DNA of 53,389 nt from NCBI GenBank assembly GCA_003598085.1, contig QZKU01000032.1, positions 1-53,389 on the forward strand, in the 5' to 3' direction. Source of the stretch: Candidatus Abyssobacteria bacterium SURF_5. Lineage in GTDB: Bacteria; Abyssobacteria; SURF-5. This document shows, piece after piece, positions 35,501-44,800 of this stretch. Every line of letters starts with the position of its first letter. The first letter of the stretch is position 1. The position numbers and the translations under genes are program-made. The notes under the pieces were generated by a model. The model saw only the letters and a program-made list of their open reading frames with translations. It ran no database searches and was not told the DNA's origin.

Positions 35501-35920
35501 TCATTTGGCAGGCCAAAGTTTCTCCAGGTCTTGAGGCAGAACGGCTTTCACGTCCTCCATTTCGCCTTCAGTCACTCTGCGCGAGATGACACGGAAAACA
35601 GCCTTGACGACCTGCTCGGCGTCGATTTCCTCGTCGAACTGGCTCTTGACCCTGGAGAGAAAATCCTCCTTATGCATCTTCACAGGCGGCTTCGCCGGTT
35701 CCCATCCCTCATAATAGAATCCGCGTATCAGCATCGGCAACTGCGCCCCAAATTGGACGGCTTCCTCGAGCGTCAGGCGATCCCGCAAGGTCTGCAGTGT
35801 CGCACGCAGCGCGAGGTACGCCTTGTGCCGGTCGTCCCAGCTCAATTCAGACATGATCTCCTGTAACCAGCGATTTGTTTTATGAAAGGTCTTATCAAAT
35901 ATTTCAAGTGCCTGACTCAT
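35501..35920 (-). CDS. DUF2267 domain protein
   Basis: This 139-residue soluble protein matches the DUF2267 helical family: KTNRWLQEIMSEL, HKAYLALRATLQTLRDRLTLEEAVQFGAQLPMLIRGFYYEGW, then FLSRV and a late VFRVISRRVTEGEMEDVKAVLPQDL. The function of the family is unknown; members often lie near stress or envelope genes. A GGAGG site is visible about 10 nt before the ATG. It lies 185 bp upstream of the epimerase gene, which has its own promoter, so a shared function is not implied. Confidence 0.88.
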   Translation of the reverse strand: MSQALEIFDKTFHKTNRWLQEIMSELSWDDRHKAYLALRATLQTLRDRLTLEEAVQFGAQLPMLIRGFYYEGWEPAKPPVKMHKEDFLSRVKSQFDEEIDAEQVVKAVFRVISRRVTEGEMEDVKAVLPQDLEKLWPAK

Positions 35921-36256
35921 ACCTAAAAAACCTCCTTCCTGTGTTTGAGCAAAAAACGGGGCTCATTTCCCTCTCTTTATATATGGCAGTAAATGACTGC
36001 GAGGGAAAGATCGATTACTTATAAGCAACTGCCAGATCGACGCTCGCACCATTACAAGCGCCAGCGGTTCGAGAAGGTCTTTTCAAATGTCGATATGAAG
36101 TCTCGAACCGGCTTTTATCCGCCGTCCTCCTTTTCGACGAAACCATTTTTGGCATATGTTTTGCCATACTGTTTTAGCGGAATCAATGCTCCCCCCACGA
36201 CTCAAAAAAACGGAATTCCGGCGTTTGGGAGAAGTGAAGTGAACAGGAGGAGGCTT
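35921..36256. other. divergent intergenic region
   Basis: The gap separates the DUF2267 gene (minus) from the lipoprotein gene (plus). It holds a possible sigma-54 promoter at 36149-36164 and an inverted repeat (GCAGT/ACTGC at about 35986-35999) that faces the DUF2267 gene. I see no additional gene; an in-frame extension of the lipoprotein gene up to 35993 has no ribosome-binding site or plausible signal sequence. Confidence 0.45.
36149..36164 (+). promoter_or_regulatory. possible sigma-54 (RpoN) promoter of the lipoprotein gene
   Basis: The sequence TTGGCATATGTTTTGC has the GG-N10-GC spacing required of -24/-12 promoters (GG at 36151-36152, GC at 36163-36164). It matches TTGGCA...TTGC well. 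It also contains TGGCA/TGCCA half-sites, so an operator is the main alternative. The start would lie near 36175, about 80 nt before the ATG. Confidence 0.45.
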
Positions 36257-36661
36257 ATGAAATTGCGGAAAAAATATAAGGCTGCGGCTATTATCTTGAC
36301 CGCCCTGTTTTGTCTTGTCGCGGGCGGGTGCAGTTCAACCGGCGTCTACATAGGCGATGAGCCGCCTGTGGTGAAGACCGGTGGGCCGCCGCCTCACGCG
36401 CCGGCGCACGGATATAGAGCCAAATATGCCTATTATTACTATCCGGAGGGCCAAGTGTACTTTGACTTGAACCGTAACGTTTACTTCTACATGGACGCAG
36501 GTGCATGGCGAATGTCAGCTTCACTGCCGACTGACTTGAACCTGCAGCTGGGCAAGCATGTCAGGATCGACATGGATACCAGCAAACCCTACACATACTT
36601 CGAACAGCATAAGGTAAAGTATCCACCGGGGCAGGCAAAGAAGAAGAACGGCAAGAAATAA
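36257..36661 (+). CDS. small lipoprotein, unknown function
   Basis: This 134-residue protein has a basic N-terminus, a hydrophobic segment and a lipobox ending in Cys25 (LVAGGC), so it is likely lipid-anchored after signal peptidase II cleavage. The mature part is rich in Tyr, with YAYYYYPEGQVYFDLNRNVYFYMDAGAWRMS in the middle. Similar Tyr-rich hypothetical lipoproteins occur in Deltaproteobacteria-like genomes (memory, no name known). AGGAGG lies 5 nt before the ATG. It is a single-gene unit with a possible sigma-54 promoter upstream and a perfect terminator downstream. Confidence 0.75.
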   Translation: MKLRKKYKAAAIILTALFCLVAGGCSSTGVYIGDEPPVVKTGGPPPHAPAHGYRAKYAYYYYPEGQVYFDLNRNVYFYMDAGAWRMSASLPTDLNLQLGKHVRIDMDTSKPYTYFEQHKVKYPPGQAKKKNGKK

Positions 36662-36719
36662 GCTGATCGGCTTCCGGAACGACAATCGCTGTTGTTATTC
36701 TGATAACATTTCTGTAATG

Positions 36720-36748
36720 GGCGGACCATAAAAAAGTCCGCCTTTTTT
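36720..36748 (+). terminator. rho-independent terminator of the lipoprotein gene
   Basis: A perfect 7-bp stem (GGCGGAC at 36720-36726 and GTCCGCC at 36736-36742) with a 9-nt A-rich loop is followed by six T residues (36743-36748). It lies about 60 bp after the lipoprotein stop. The opposite strand has no T-run after the stem, so it is directional. Confidence 0.9.
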
Positions 36749-36873
36749 CTATTTGGCAAGCTCTGCTTCAACTTCTTTTCAGTTCGTGAAATGAAGGAAT
36801 CGCATAGGGGGCCGTGAATTAATCTGCAAAATGGATGGGCTTACGGTTGTGTCGCAGGGTAGGGAGTCGACTA

Positions 36874-39048
36874 TTACAATTCTTTCTTGACGGCGCGGAT
36901 GAGGCCGCCAGCGCGAAAATCTTCAATCTTGCAGTAGGAAGAGCCCATTGCTTTTGCAATCCGCTGGGCCATTGAAGGCGAACTAGCCGAATTTCGGAAG
37001 ACGGAAAACCTGCGTTCTTCGGTATCGATGACCAGTGTCTTGATTCGCTTGTCTTCGCGGATCATCTTCGCGATCGTGAATAGCTCCTCGAGGAGAGCTG
37101 CGTAGCCTGGGCCTTCATAGCATTTTTCTCTTTTCACACCGACATTGGCCTCACCGTCCGAGATCAGTACCATCAGCGGAAGCGTCTGGCTGTCGCGGCG
37201 CAGGTAATTGACCAGCAGCTCATGCGCCTTCAGGAGCCCCTGGCCCAGTGGCGTCTTTCCTCCGGCAGGAAGGTCTTCGAGCAGTTTCTTGGCGAGGTCG
37301 ATGCTGTTGGTGGGCGGCAGGAGCACCTCCGCGGAATCCCCCTTGAAAGTGACCAAGGCCACCTTATCGCGGCGCTGATAGGCATCAAGCAGCAGGCTGA
37401 TCATTGCCGCTTTGGTCTCGGTCATCAGCCGAGTCCCCATGGATCCGCTCGCGTCCACCACGAAAAGCAGGAGGCTTCCCACCTTCATCTCCCGCACCTT
37501 TTCGCGAATATCGGATTCCTCAATAACAATCGCGACCTCTTCCTTCGGCCGACCCTTCTGGTGAGGAGCGGCGGCGCGGATAGTGGCATCGAAAGCCATG
37601 TCATCGTTCCGGCGCTCCGATGTGCTGCGGATATAGCGTCCGGTTTTGCGCAACGTCTTGGTCGGCATCCGGCGCCCGCTCTTTCTCCGGTAATTCCTGT
37701 CCTTTTCCAGCAAGAGCGGCGGCACCCGAAAAACGTCGCCGACTCCAAACAGGCGCTCCTTGAAATTTTTTTCCCGAAGCTCCTGAGAGGCTCCGACAAT
37801 TTCGCTTTGCGCTCCTGGTTCGAGCTTGCCGCTGTCACCCTGCATGTCGGAATTATCGTCGTCTCCCAATCCGCATGCGGATCCGGCTGCGTCTGATTCA
37901 TCCACACTTTCGCCATTGAGCGAGGATTCGTTCGATTCGACCTCGACCAGCGAATCATCCTCCCCGGGCAGCTCTTGGCGTTGCGCCTTCAGGTCTTGCT
38001 CTTTTGCGAGTTCCTCGGCCAGCATCCGATGAAAATCCTCGAGCGTCTTCTTGGGGAGATCGGTTCTGCGCGATCGGTGCGGGAGCACCAAAGAGGCGGC
38101 GCGGCTGAGATCGTCGAGGACGGGGGTCCTTCGCTGGTTCAGTGCGGCAATCGTGCGTGCCGCCTTCTCCAGATAGATATCGGCGCGATGGCCGTCCACC
38201 TGGTTGACCAGACAGATCTGCGTGATAAATTTTCTCGTTTTCTCCGGCACCTCCACCCGGGGCAGAAAGGCAATTGCGCGCCGTATCTGTTCTCCGAGTG
38301 AAGCCTGCATCACTTCCCACTTGCAAAGGAACTGTTCCGGGGCGGAGTCAAATTGTTCTCGTCGTTTGATCAACTCAACCCGCGCTGCAATATCAGTAAT
38401 CCCCTCGACGCTGACGCACAGGCCGAACCGGTCGAGCAACTGCGGCCGCAATTCTCCCTCCTCAGGATTCATTGTCCCCACCAGCACGAATCGGGAAGGA
38501 TGATTGAATGAGATCCCCTCGCGCTCGATGATATTGGTTCCGCTGATCATGGTATCGAGCATGAGGTTCACTATGTGGTCGTCCAGAAGATTCACTTCAT
38601 CGACGTAGAGGATGTTCCGGTTTGCAGCCGCCAATAAGCCGGTTTCGATCCTCCTTTTTCCCGACCTGAGCGCAAATTCAAAATCAATCGTTCCGACGAC
38701 CCTGTCTTCTGTCGCCCCAATAGGAAGATTAATGACCTGGACCTTTCGGCTGGATATGGGAAGGGCGTCGCCGGTCGAAAATCGACGGCGGCAACTGCGG
38801 CACATGTTCTCTACGTCTCGGGGATGACAATTGAAAGGGCAGTCGGAAACTGTCTCGATCTCGGGCAGCAGATCGGCGAGTGCGCGAACCGCGGTTGATT
38901 TGGCCGTTCCTTTTTCCCCGCGAATGAGCACTCCGGAAATGGACGGATTGATCGCGTTCAGGATTAAAGCGAGCAAGAGTTGTTCCTGACCGACAATCGC
39001 GGTGAACGGGTAGACGGGTGCGGCACAAACCTTGCTGCGGCTGTTCAT
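36874..39048 (-). CDS. Mg/cobalto-chelatase-type subunit D (AAA+ and VWA domains)
   Basis: This 724-residue AAA+ protein has an N-terminal ATPase core: Walker [10 protein letters not shown] (44-52), a Cys4 site (C70, C74, C83, C86) and [12 protein letters not shown]. An acidic linker follows (about 370-420), and then a C-terminal VWA domain with MIDAS DASGSMG. This is the ChlD/BchD-type layout, used with ChlI to insert Mg2+ into protoporphyrin or, with CobN, Co2+ into a corrin ring. Unlike many D subunits, its Walker A is intact. It starts 2 bp after the ChlI-type stop, so the pair is one operon. No large subunit or pigment gene is present, so a cobaltochelatase or other VWA-AAA role is more likely than photosynthesis. 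Confidence 0.85.
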   Translation of the reverse strand: MNSRSKVCAAPVYPFTAIVGQEQLLLALILNAINPSISGVLIRGEKGTAKSTAVRALADLLPEIETVSDCPFNCHPRDVENMCRSCRRRFSTGDALPISSRKVQVINLPIGATEDRVVGTIDFEFALRSGKRRIETGLLAAANRNILYVDEVNLLDDHIVNLMLDTMISGTNIIEREGISFNHPSRFVLVGTMNPEEGELRPQLLDRFGLCVSVEGITDIAARVELIKRREQFDSAPEQFLCKWEVMQASLGEQIRRAIAFLPRVEVPEKTRKFITQICLVNQVDGHRADIYLEKAARTIAALNQRRTPVLDDLSRAASLVLPHRSRRTDLPKKTLEDFHRMLAEELAKEQDLKAQRQELPGEDDSLVEVESNESSLNGESVDESDAAGSACGLGDDDNSDMQGDSGKLEPGAQSEIVGASQELREKNFKERLFGVGDVFRVPPLLLEKDRNYRRKSGRRMPTKTLRKTGRYIRSTSERRNDDMAFDATIRAAAPHQKGRPKEEVAIVIEESDIREKVREMKVGSLLLFVVDASGSMGTRLMTETKAAMISLLLDAYQRRDKVALVTFKGDSAEVLLPPTNSIDLAKKLLEDLPAGGKTPLGQGLLKAHELLVNYLRRDSQTLPLMVLISDGEANVGVKREKCYEGPGYAALLEELFTIAKMIREDKRIKTLVIDTEERRFSVFRNSASSPSMAQRIAKAMGSSYCKIEDFRAGGLIRAVKKEL

Positions 39049-39050
39049 AA

Positions 39051-40097
39051 CTACCTGCTTAGCGTCGCGTGTTCTTTTAAAACAGCCGAAATGCGCTCGC
39101 GATCGAGAACCACTTCCTCGAAGGGCTTCCGCCGCACGCGATGCTGCAGCGCCATTTCCGCCGCCTCTTCAAGGTCCTGATACGTGACGGAGGTCCGCTG
39201 ATGAAATGCCGCTACGGTCTTGGCTGTCTTCATCATGATGATATCGGCGCGATGCCCGTCCACGCCGATCTCGATCGAGATGTGCGCGATCTTGTTGAGA
39301 ATGTCGTCCGAAATGCGCACGCGGGGAAGGATCTCCCGTGCAAAAACAATCTTCTCGCGCAGCTCGGTTTCGGCTGCCTCCCACTCGCGTAAGAATAATT
39401 TTGCGTCTTCTTCAAAGGCCACCCAACGCTTTACTACCTCAACCCGCTGCAGCGGATCTGCAATCCCCTCAATATTCACGCATAATCCGAATCTGTCCAG
39501 CAACTGCGGCCTCAACTCCCCCTCCTCCGGATTCATCGTTCCCACCAAAATGAATTCCGACGGATGCGAGTAGGAAACGCCCTCTCTCTCGATTGAATTG
39601 ACGCCCATTGCCGCCGAATCGAGCAGCACATCAACTATATGATCGTCCAGAAGATTTACCTCGTCGACGTAAAGGATCCCGCGATTCGCGTCCGCCAGAA
39701 CGCCCGGCTCGAATTTCTTTTCGCCCTTTTTGATCGCGTGCTCCAAATCCAGCGTGCCGACTACCCTGTCCTCGGTTGCGTTCACCGGCAGGTTTATCAC
39801 CCGCGTTTGCCGCTCCTCCGCCTCCAGGTTCACCTTGTTGACCGCCTTCTCCTTACACTGCAAACACATCTTGTGGATGTCCGACGGGTCACAGTGAAAT
39901 GGGCATCCCTTCACGACACTCAAAGTCGGCAGCAGAACGGCAAGCGATCTGACGGCGGTTGATTTGGCCGTCCCTTTCTCTCCGCGGATAAGAACGCCCG
40001 AGAGCTTGGGGTTGATTGCATTCAAGATGAGCGCCAGTTTCATCTTCTCCTGGCCGACAATAGCGGTGAAGGGAAAATTGAGCTTTAAATCTTTCAT
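39051..40097 (-). CDS. Mg/cobalto-chelatase-type subunit I (AAA+ ATPase)
   Basis: This AAA+ ATPase has 348 residues from the start at 40097, which has AGGA upstream and follows the expected transcription start at a usual distance. ATG 40163 would add 22 residues but lacks a ribosome-binding site. Visible features are [19 protein letters not shown], Walker [10 protein letters not shown] (39-47), a Cys4 site (C65, C69, C78, C81) and [19 protein letters not shown]. It should form hexamers with the D-like subunit that drive metal insertion. Both subunits share the same ATPase and Cys4 layout, a sign of duplication. Confidence 0.87.
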   Translation of the reverse strand: MKDLKLNFPFTAIVGQEKMKLALILNAINPKLSGVLIRGEKGTAKSTAVRSLAVLLPTLSVVKGCPFHCDPSDIHKMCLQCKEKAVNKVNLEAEERQTRVINLPVNATEDRVVGTLDLEHAIKKGEKKFEPGVLADANRGILYVDEVNLLDDHIVDVLLDSAAMGVNSIEREGVSYSHPSEFILVGTMNPEEGELRPQLLDRFGLCVNIEGIADPLQRVEVVKRWVAFEEDAKLFLREWEAAETELREKIVFAREILPRVRISDDILNKIAHISIEIGVDGHRADIIMMKTAKTVAAFHQRTSVTYQDLEEAAEMALQHRVRRKPFEEVVLDRERISAVLKEHATLSR

Positions 40098-40173
40098 CGA
40101 GTCCTGCTTCCTCAATTTCTGGAATGGGTCGATTCGGCCGCCCCGCACGTCTTTCACATTCATTCAAAAGAAA

Positions 40174-40183
40174 GTTGCGCAAC
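40174..40183. promoter_or_regulatory. palindrome at the chelatase transcription start, operator candidate
   Basis: GTTGCGCAAC is a perfect 10-bp palindrome and sits inside the wider AGTTG/CAACT repeat (40173-40187). It lies immediately downstream of the -10 of the chlI-like promoter, where repressor binding would block initiation. No regulator gene is adjacent. Confidence 0.4.
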
Positions 40184-40189
40184 AACTTC

Positions 40190-40218
40190 ATTCTATCGCT
40201 TTCAGGTACAAATTGCAA
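40190..40218 (-). promoter_or_regulatory. sigma-70-like promoter of the chelatase pair
   Basis: The minus strand reads TTGCAA (40213-40218), 17 bp, TAGAAT (40190-40195). The -10 matches at 5 of 6 positions. The start would be near 40183, about 85 nt before the chosen ATG at 40097. Confidence 0.5.
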
Positions 40219-40520
40219 GGAAGCTGGAGGGGCTTTGCGCCGGCGGAAAATCCGGTTTCAGCGCCACTTCTCGCCCGCGTAACCATGTCTGCCTTAACGC
40301 AAGGCACGCCCGCGGGATCAGTCTTTATCGTCGACTGTGGAGTTGCGGCGGGCGGATGAAAAAGGTATTAACACCGCATCGCTCAACCGCACTTTTTGGT
40401 CCGCTTGCAGCGCGAAATAGGGCTCCGGTTTTTCACATGCGGGCTGCAGGTGGGAAAAGCCGCTACGCGATGAAAACAATTTCAAAAGTATCTGTCGAGA
40501 CCTGGGGCTCAGACATAGGC

Positions 40521-40742
40521 TCATTCAGGTTTGGTATCGGTGATACATCTATTCAGTTCACTGAGCACTTCGTCCGTATCGAGAGAATGCATTACCGAGC
40601 CAAATTCAATGGTCTCCAGATGAGCGCCCGGGTATGTGATACAGGTTTCGCCAAAATACTTTTCAAACACCGGCAAAGTTTCCGGAAACTCCTGGAGAAC
40701 TTCCCCGATAAGCCAGCCGGAATCGATTTTCTTTTCCATCAT
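40521..40742 (-). CDS. DUF1858 domain protein
   Basis: This 73-residue protein fits the DUF1858 family: SGWLIGEVLQEFPETLPVFEKYFGETCITYPGAHLETIEFGSVMHSL. Family members usually carry C-x-x-C in the centre; here only the first Cys is kept (C-I-T-Y). DUF1858 proteins are found near Fe-S and nitrosative-stress genes, such as hybrid-cluster protein or ScdA/YtfE-like genes. An AGG-type site lies 5-8 nt before the ATG, and a second ATG follows at once. It is on the same strand as the chelatase pair, 300-400 bp upstream of it, but that pair has its own promoter. Confidence 0.75.
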   Translation of the reverse strand: MMEKKIDSGWLIGEVLQEFPETLPVFEKYFGETCITYPGAHLETIEFGSVMHSLDTDEVLSELNRCITDTKPE

Positions 40743-40895
40743 CGTGCTACCTTTATGTATTCCTTATGCGCCACTTTTTGACAAAATTAAACATTCCTTC
40801 TCCTCTTAAACTATGATTCCACGGCGGGCGGGCTGGCTGTAAGGTTGATGACATAAGTCAGGTGTTGGGCGGGACTTGACAAAACAGGTTGTTTC

Positions 40896-41573
40896 TTGTA
40901 CTCTTATAGTAGAGTTATTTACAAAGAGATTTACACCGCCAGTCCGCCCCGGCCATGGGTTGCGGGGGATGTTAAAGCTATCTCATCCGCGTCCGCGAAA
41001 CAAGAAAACAAACATCAGATCAAAGGATCCGAGCATTTTCGCTTCTCCTGTGAAAAATGCGGTTCCTGCTGTTCGCTCTGGGTGCCGGTAACCGACGAGG
41101 ACGTCCGCAGCCTCATGAAACACACGGCTCTTCCTGCGGATAAAATCGTCCAATTCGTTGGATCTTCAAGGATTCAAGCCACCCGGGGCTCGATAATTTG
41201 GGTGCGGTTCGGCCCTGCAGAAGCTGATAAGAAGGCGATGTGTCTTCGCGAAATCGACGACACCTGCTTCTTGCTTCGGGCGAACCGGTGCATCGCCTAT
41301 GAGAGCAGGCCGGCGGTTTGCAGAGAACATCCATTCGTGCTGCGGATGGATAAGACCGGCAGGAAAATTCTCTCTGTGGAATTGAACAAAGCGGCTGAGT
41401 GTGGCCATTCGTGGCGGGGTCACCTTTCAAAGCGTGAACTGAAGAAAATACATTTCTTGAACCTCGACCGGGATACGCGGTATTGGGCGAGGGTTAACCG
41501 TTGGAATCGTCGAAAAAAGCACGGGTCGGAAAAAGAATTCCTTGAATTCCTGGGGTTAATGGACCCGGTTTAG
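40896..41573 (+). CDS. YkgJ-family cysteine cluster protein
   Basis: This 225-residue protein has the YkgJ/CxxCxxCC zinc or iron-cluster-like motif: FSCEKCGSCCSLWVPVT, then MCLREIDDTCFLLRANRCIAYESRPAVCREHPF. Such proteins are predicted to bind a metal or an Fe-S cluster; their role is unknown. In this reading frame TTG at 40896 is the only usual start codon before the motif, and its ribosome-binding site is weak. A TTGACA at 40876-40881 lies just upstream, so the true start may be further downstream with a rare codon. The gene precedes rpoB but is separated from it by 305 bp with its own promoter. Confidence 0.7.
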   Translation: MYSYSRVIYKEIYTASPPRPWVAGDVKAISSASAKQENKHQIKGSEHFRFSCEKCGSCCSLWVPVTDEDVRSLMKHTALPADKIVQFVGSSRIQATRGSIIWVRFGPAEADKKAMCLREIDDTCFLLRANRCIAYESRPAVCREHPFVLRMDKTGRKILSVELNKAAECGHSWRGHLSKRELKKIHFLNLDRDTRYWARVNRWNRRKKHGSEKEFLEFLGLMDPV

Positions 41574-41878
41574 CCTGATTCGCCTGTCGCAAATATCCGC
41601 AAGGGGCTTCTTAGCCGACAAATCTCCTGTAAGCAGGAAATTGTCATTGGTGCCGTCATTTCACGTCGTTCTAGCAGCCCGGCCGGATAAATGGCATATT
41701 ATTAAGATCTAGGGCCGTAAAAATTGGCCGAAAAAAACCGCAGTTGACTTTTCGAAAATAATGTGGTATAGTGACTTTTTGCGTAATCCATCTAGGAGCC
41801 TTGGTGTCCTTGCTCCACGAATTTTCCAGCTGAAGGATCTATTCCCACTTTAATCAATCCATTTGGGGGCATGACTTT
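41574..41878. other. rpoB upstream region
   Basis: This contains the rpoB promoter at 41744-41772 and, upstream, a stem-loop at 41617-41645 (GACAA/TTGTC around TCCTG/CAGGA) without a T-run. The rpoB leader has GGAGC/GCTCC at 41797-41818 as a weak hairpin. I see no rplJ/rplL or other ribosomal protein gene. Confidence 0.5.
41744..41772 (+). promoter_or_regulatory. strong rpoBC promoter
   Basis: TTGACT (41744-41749), 17 bp, TATAGT (41767-41772), with TGG directly before the -10 (extended -10). The leader is about 100 nt. Its presence next to rpoB shows that the gene pair can be transcribed without a ribosomal-protein operon upstream. Confidence 0.75.
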
Positions 41879-44800
41879 ATGGCAGTAAAAAAAGCCACGT
41901 CTAAGGAACGTTACACGTTCTCAAAAATTCCTGATATCATCGAACTTCCGAATCTGATCGAGGTTCAGAAGGAGTCCTACGATACTTTTCTGCAAATGGA
42001 TACCCCGCCCGACGCGCGCGTAAACGAGGGCCTGCAGGCGGTATTCACCGATGTCTTTCCCATTATCTCGCATGATGGTCTCTCCTCGCTTGAATTTGTC
42101 TCCTATTCGCTGAGTGCTCCAAAATATTCCGTCGCTGAGTGCCAAAAGCGTGGCATGACGTACGCCGCCTCGCTGAAGGCGAAAATCAGATTGGTGCTCT
42201 ACGAAGAGGATTCCACCGGCAATAAGCAGCCGATCGCAATAAAAGAGCAGGATGTTTTTGTTGGAGAGCTGCCGTTGATGACGGAGAAGGGAACATTCAT
42301 CATCAATGGCGCCGAGCGGGTGGTCGTGAGCCAGTTGCATCGCTCCCCCGGGGTCTGTTTTGAAGAAAAACAGCACCCGTCGGGACGAATGCTCTTGTCC
42401 GGGCGTATCATACCCTACCGTGGCGCCTGGGTTGAATTCGAATTCGACATTAATGATGTTCTTTACATGCATATCGATCGCCGCACCCGCATCGTTGCCA
42501 CCGCCTTTCTGCGCGCGCTCGGATACGAAAAGGACGAAGAAATCCTGCACCTGATGTACGACTTCGAAGAGGTCAGGTTGGGCCAGGTGAAAGCCATGAC
42601 GGAGGGCGCGCGTTTCGATATCGATTCGCTGATCGATCGCACGCTTGCCAAGGACGTCGTCGATCCTGCAACGGGCGAGATTATCGCCGCATCACGAGAG
42701 AAGATAACCAAGCGCACGCTGACTGCAATGCAGGAGGCCGGCATCAAAGACATCTGGCTCCTGAAGTTCAAAACGCCTAACGAGACGATGGCGCTGCTGA
42801 AAACGCTCGACGCCGACCATATTAAGACAACCAGCGATTCACTTATCGAAATGTACCGCCGCATGCGTCCAGGCGATCCGGCGACCGTCAACACCGCTAA
42901 AACCCTTTTCGAAAAGACCTTCTTTGATCCGTCCCGCTACAATCTTTCGCCGGTGGGGAGGTACAAGATCAACAGAAGATTGAATCTCGATATCCCGATG
43001 GAGACGCTGACCCTCCGGCCGGAAGACGTCATTGAGACTATCCGCTACCTCATCCGCCTGAAAAACGGAGAAGGCTCGATCGATGACATTGACCACCTCG
43101 GCAATCGCCGCGTTCGCTCGGTCGGGGAGTTGCTGGCAAATCAGATTCGCATCGGGCTCGTCCGCATGGAACGCACCATCAAGGAGCGCATGAACTTTCA
43201 GGAAATGGACGCCGTGACTCCGCAGAGTCTGATCAACCCGAAGCCGGTCAGCGCCGTTATCAAGGATTTCTTCGGACGGAGCCAGCTCTCGCACTTCATG
43301 GATCAGACCAATCCGCTGGCTGAACTCACCCACAAACGCCGCCTCAGCGCGCTCGGACCCGGCGGTCTGAGCCGGGAGCGGGCGGGCTTCGAAGTGCGCG
43401 ACGTGCATCCCACGCACTACGGCCGCATCTGCCCGGTGGAAACGCCGGAAGGGCCGAACATCGGCTTGATGGCGTCATTGAGCACATATGCCAGAATCAA
43501 CAAGTTCGGGTTCCTCGAAACGCCTTACCGTAAAGTAGAAAAAGGCCGGGTCACCGAAAAAATCGATTACCTTTCCGCCTACGAAGAAGACCGCTACGTC
43601 ATTGCGCAGGCGAATGCGCCGCTGGACAAACGCAACCGGTTCGTCAATGAATACGCCCTGTGCAGGCACCTGGGCGACTTCAAATTGATGCCGGCCGACA
43701 AGATCGACTACATGGACGTCTCGCCGAAACAACTGGTAAGCGTCGCCGCCGCGCTGGTGCCTTTCCTCGAACATGACGATGCCAACCGTGCTCTCATGGG
43801 ATCAAACATGCAGCGCCAGGCCGTTCCGCTCCTGGTCGCCGAGGCTCCCCTCGTTGGCACCGGGCTGGAAATGGTGACGGCCAAGAATTCGGGCGCAGTC
43901 ATCGTGGCCCACCACAGTGGAACCGTCGAAAGCGTCACCGCCGAACGCATCATTGTCCGGAGGCGCGGAACCGCGCCCGGCGAAAGCGTCGCCCAGGAAG
44001 ACATCTATTGGCTCCAGAAGTTTGTCCGCTCCAATCAGGGCACTTGCATTAACCAGCGTCCTATCGTGAAGGAAGGGGACAAAGTCAAGAAGGATGAGAT
44101 TATCGCAGATGGGCCTGCCACCGACGGCGGCGAGCTCGCGCTCGGCCGCAATGTGCTGGTCGCTTTCATGCCATGGGAAGGATACAACTTTGAAGACGCC
44201 ATCCTGGTGAGCGAAAAAGTCGTCAAAGAGGACATGTTCACGTCGATCCATATCGAGGAATTCGAGATCGAATCGCGCGACACCAAGCTTGGTCGCGAAG
44301 AGATCACCCGCGATATCCCCAATGTCAGCGAGGAGGCGCTCAAAGACCTGGACGAAGACGGTATCGTTCGCATTGGCGCGGAAGTCCGCTACGGCGACAT
44401 CCTGGTCGGCAAAGTCAGCCCGAAAGGCGAAACCGAGCTGGCCCCCGAGGAGAAGCTGCTGCGCGCAATCTTTGGCGAAAAGGCGGAAAACGTGCGCGAC
44501 GCCTCCCTGCGCGTCCCTCCCGGAGTGGAAGGCACCGTCATCGACGTAAAAGTGTTCTCCCGGAAAGAACGGGGACAGGGCGAAAAAGCAAAAGTCAGCG
44601 AGAAGCGCGAACAGAGAAAGATCGAAGAAAAATACGAGTATGAAATCACGCGCCTCCATGCAGAGTGCATGGAGGCTGCCAAGAAACTACTGGACGGATC
44701 CCGCGCCAGCAATGACGTCGTAGACGGAAAGACCGAAGAGGTTGTCTTCAAGCAGCGCCACATCATTCGCGCCGAGGATATTGAAAAGGCGAGCTACGCA

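Larger units (their letters stand above)
40164..40520. other. upstream region of the chelatase pair
   Basis: I see no gene here. The region holds the promoter at 40190-40218 and a perfect 10-bp palindrome at 40174-40183, near the predicted transcription start. The rest is the space downstream of the DUF1858 gene (same strand) and contains small self-complementary stretches such as CCGG/CCGG near 40240-40255, none of which is a clear riboswitch. Confidence 0.4.

Noticed and set aside
40200-40262. GCAAAGCC on the minus strand, which recalls a cyclic di-GMP riboswitch
   Set aside because: The other conserved parts (the GGTAGGTAGCGGGG-like half and paired stems) are not found. No cobalamin-riboswitch core was seen either.
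41617-41645. Stem-loop after the YkgJ-type gene as a terminator
   Set aside because: The arms pair well (GACAA/TTGTC, TCCTG/CAGGA), but no T-run follows. It may still be a processing site.
41871-41888. A 5-codon open frame that overlaps the rpoB start in another frame
   Set aside because: The GGGGG site is only 1 nt from this ATG but about 9 nt from the rpoB ATG, so it fits rpoB. The mini-frame is likely chance.
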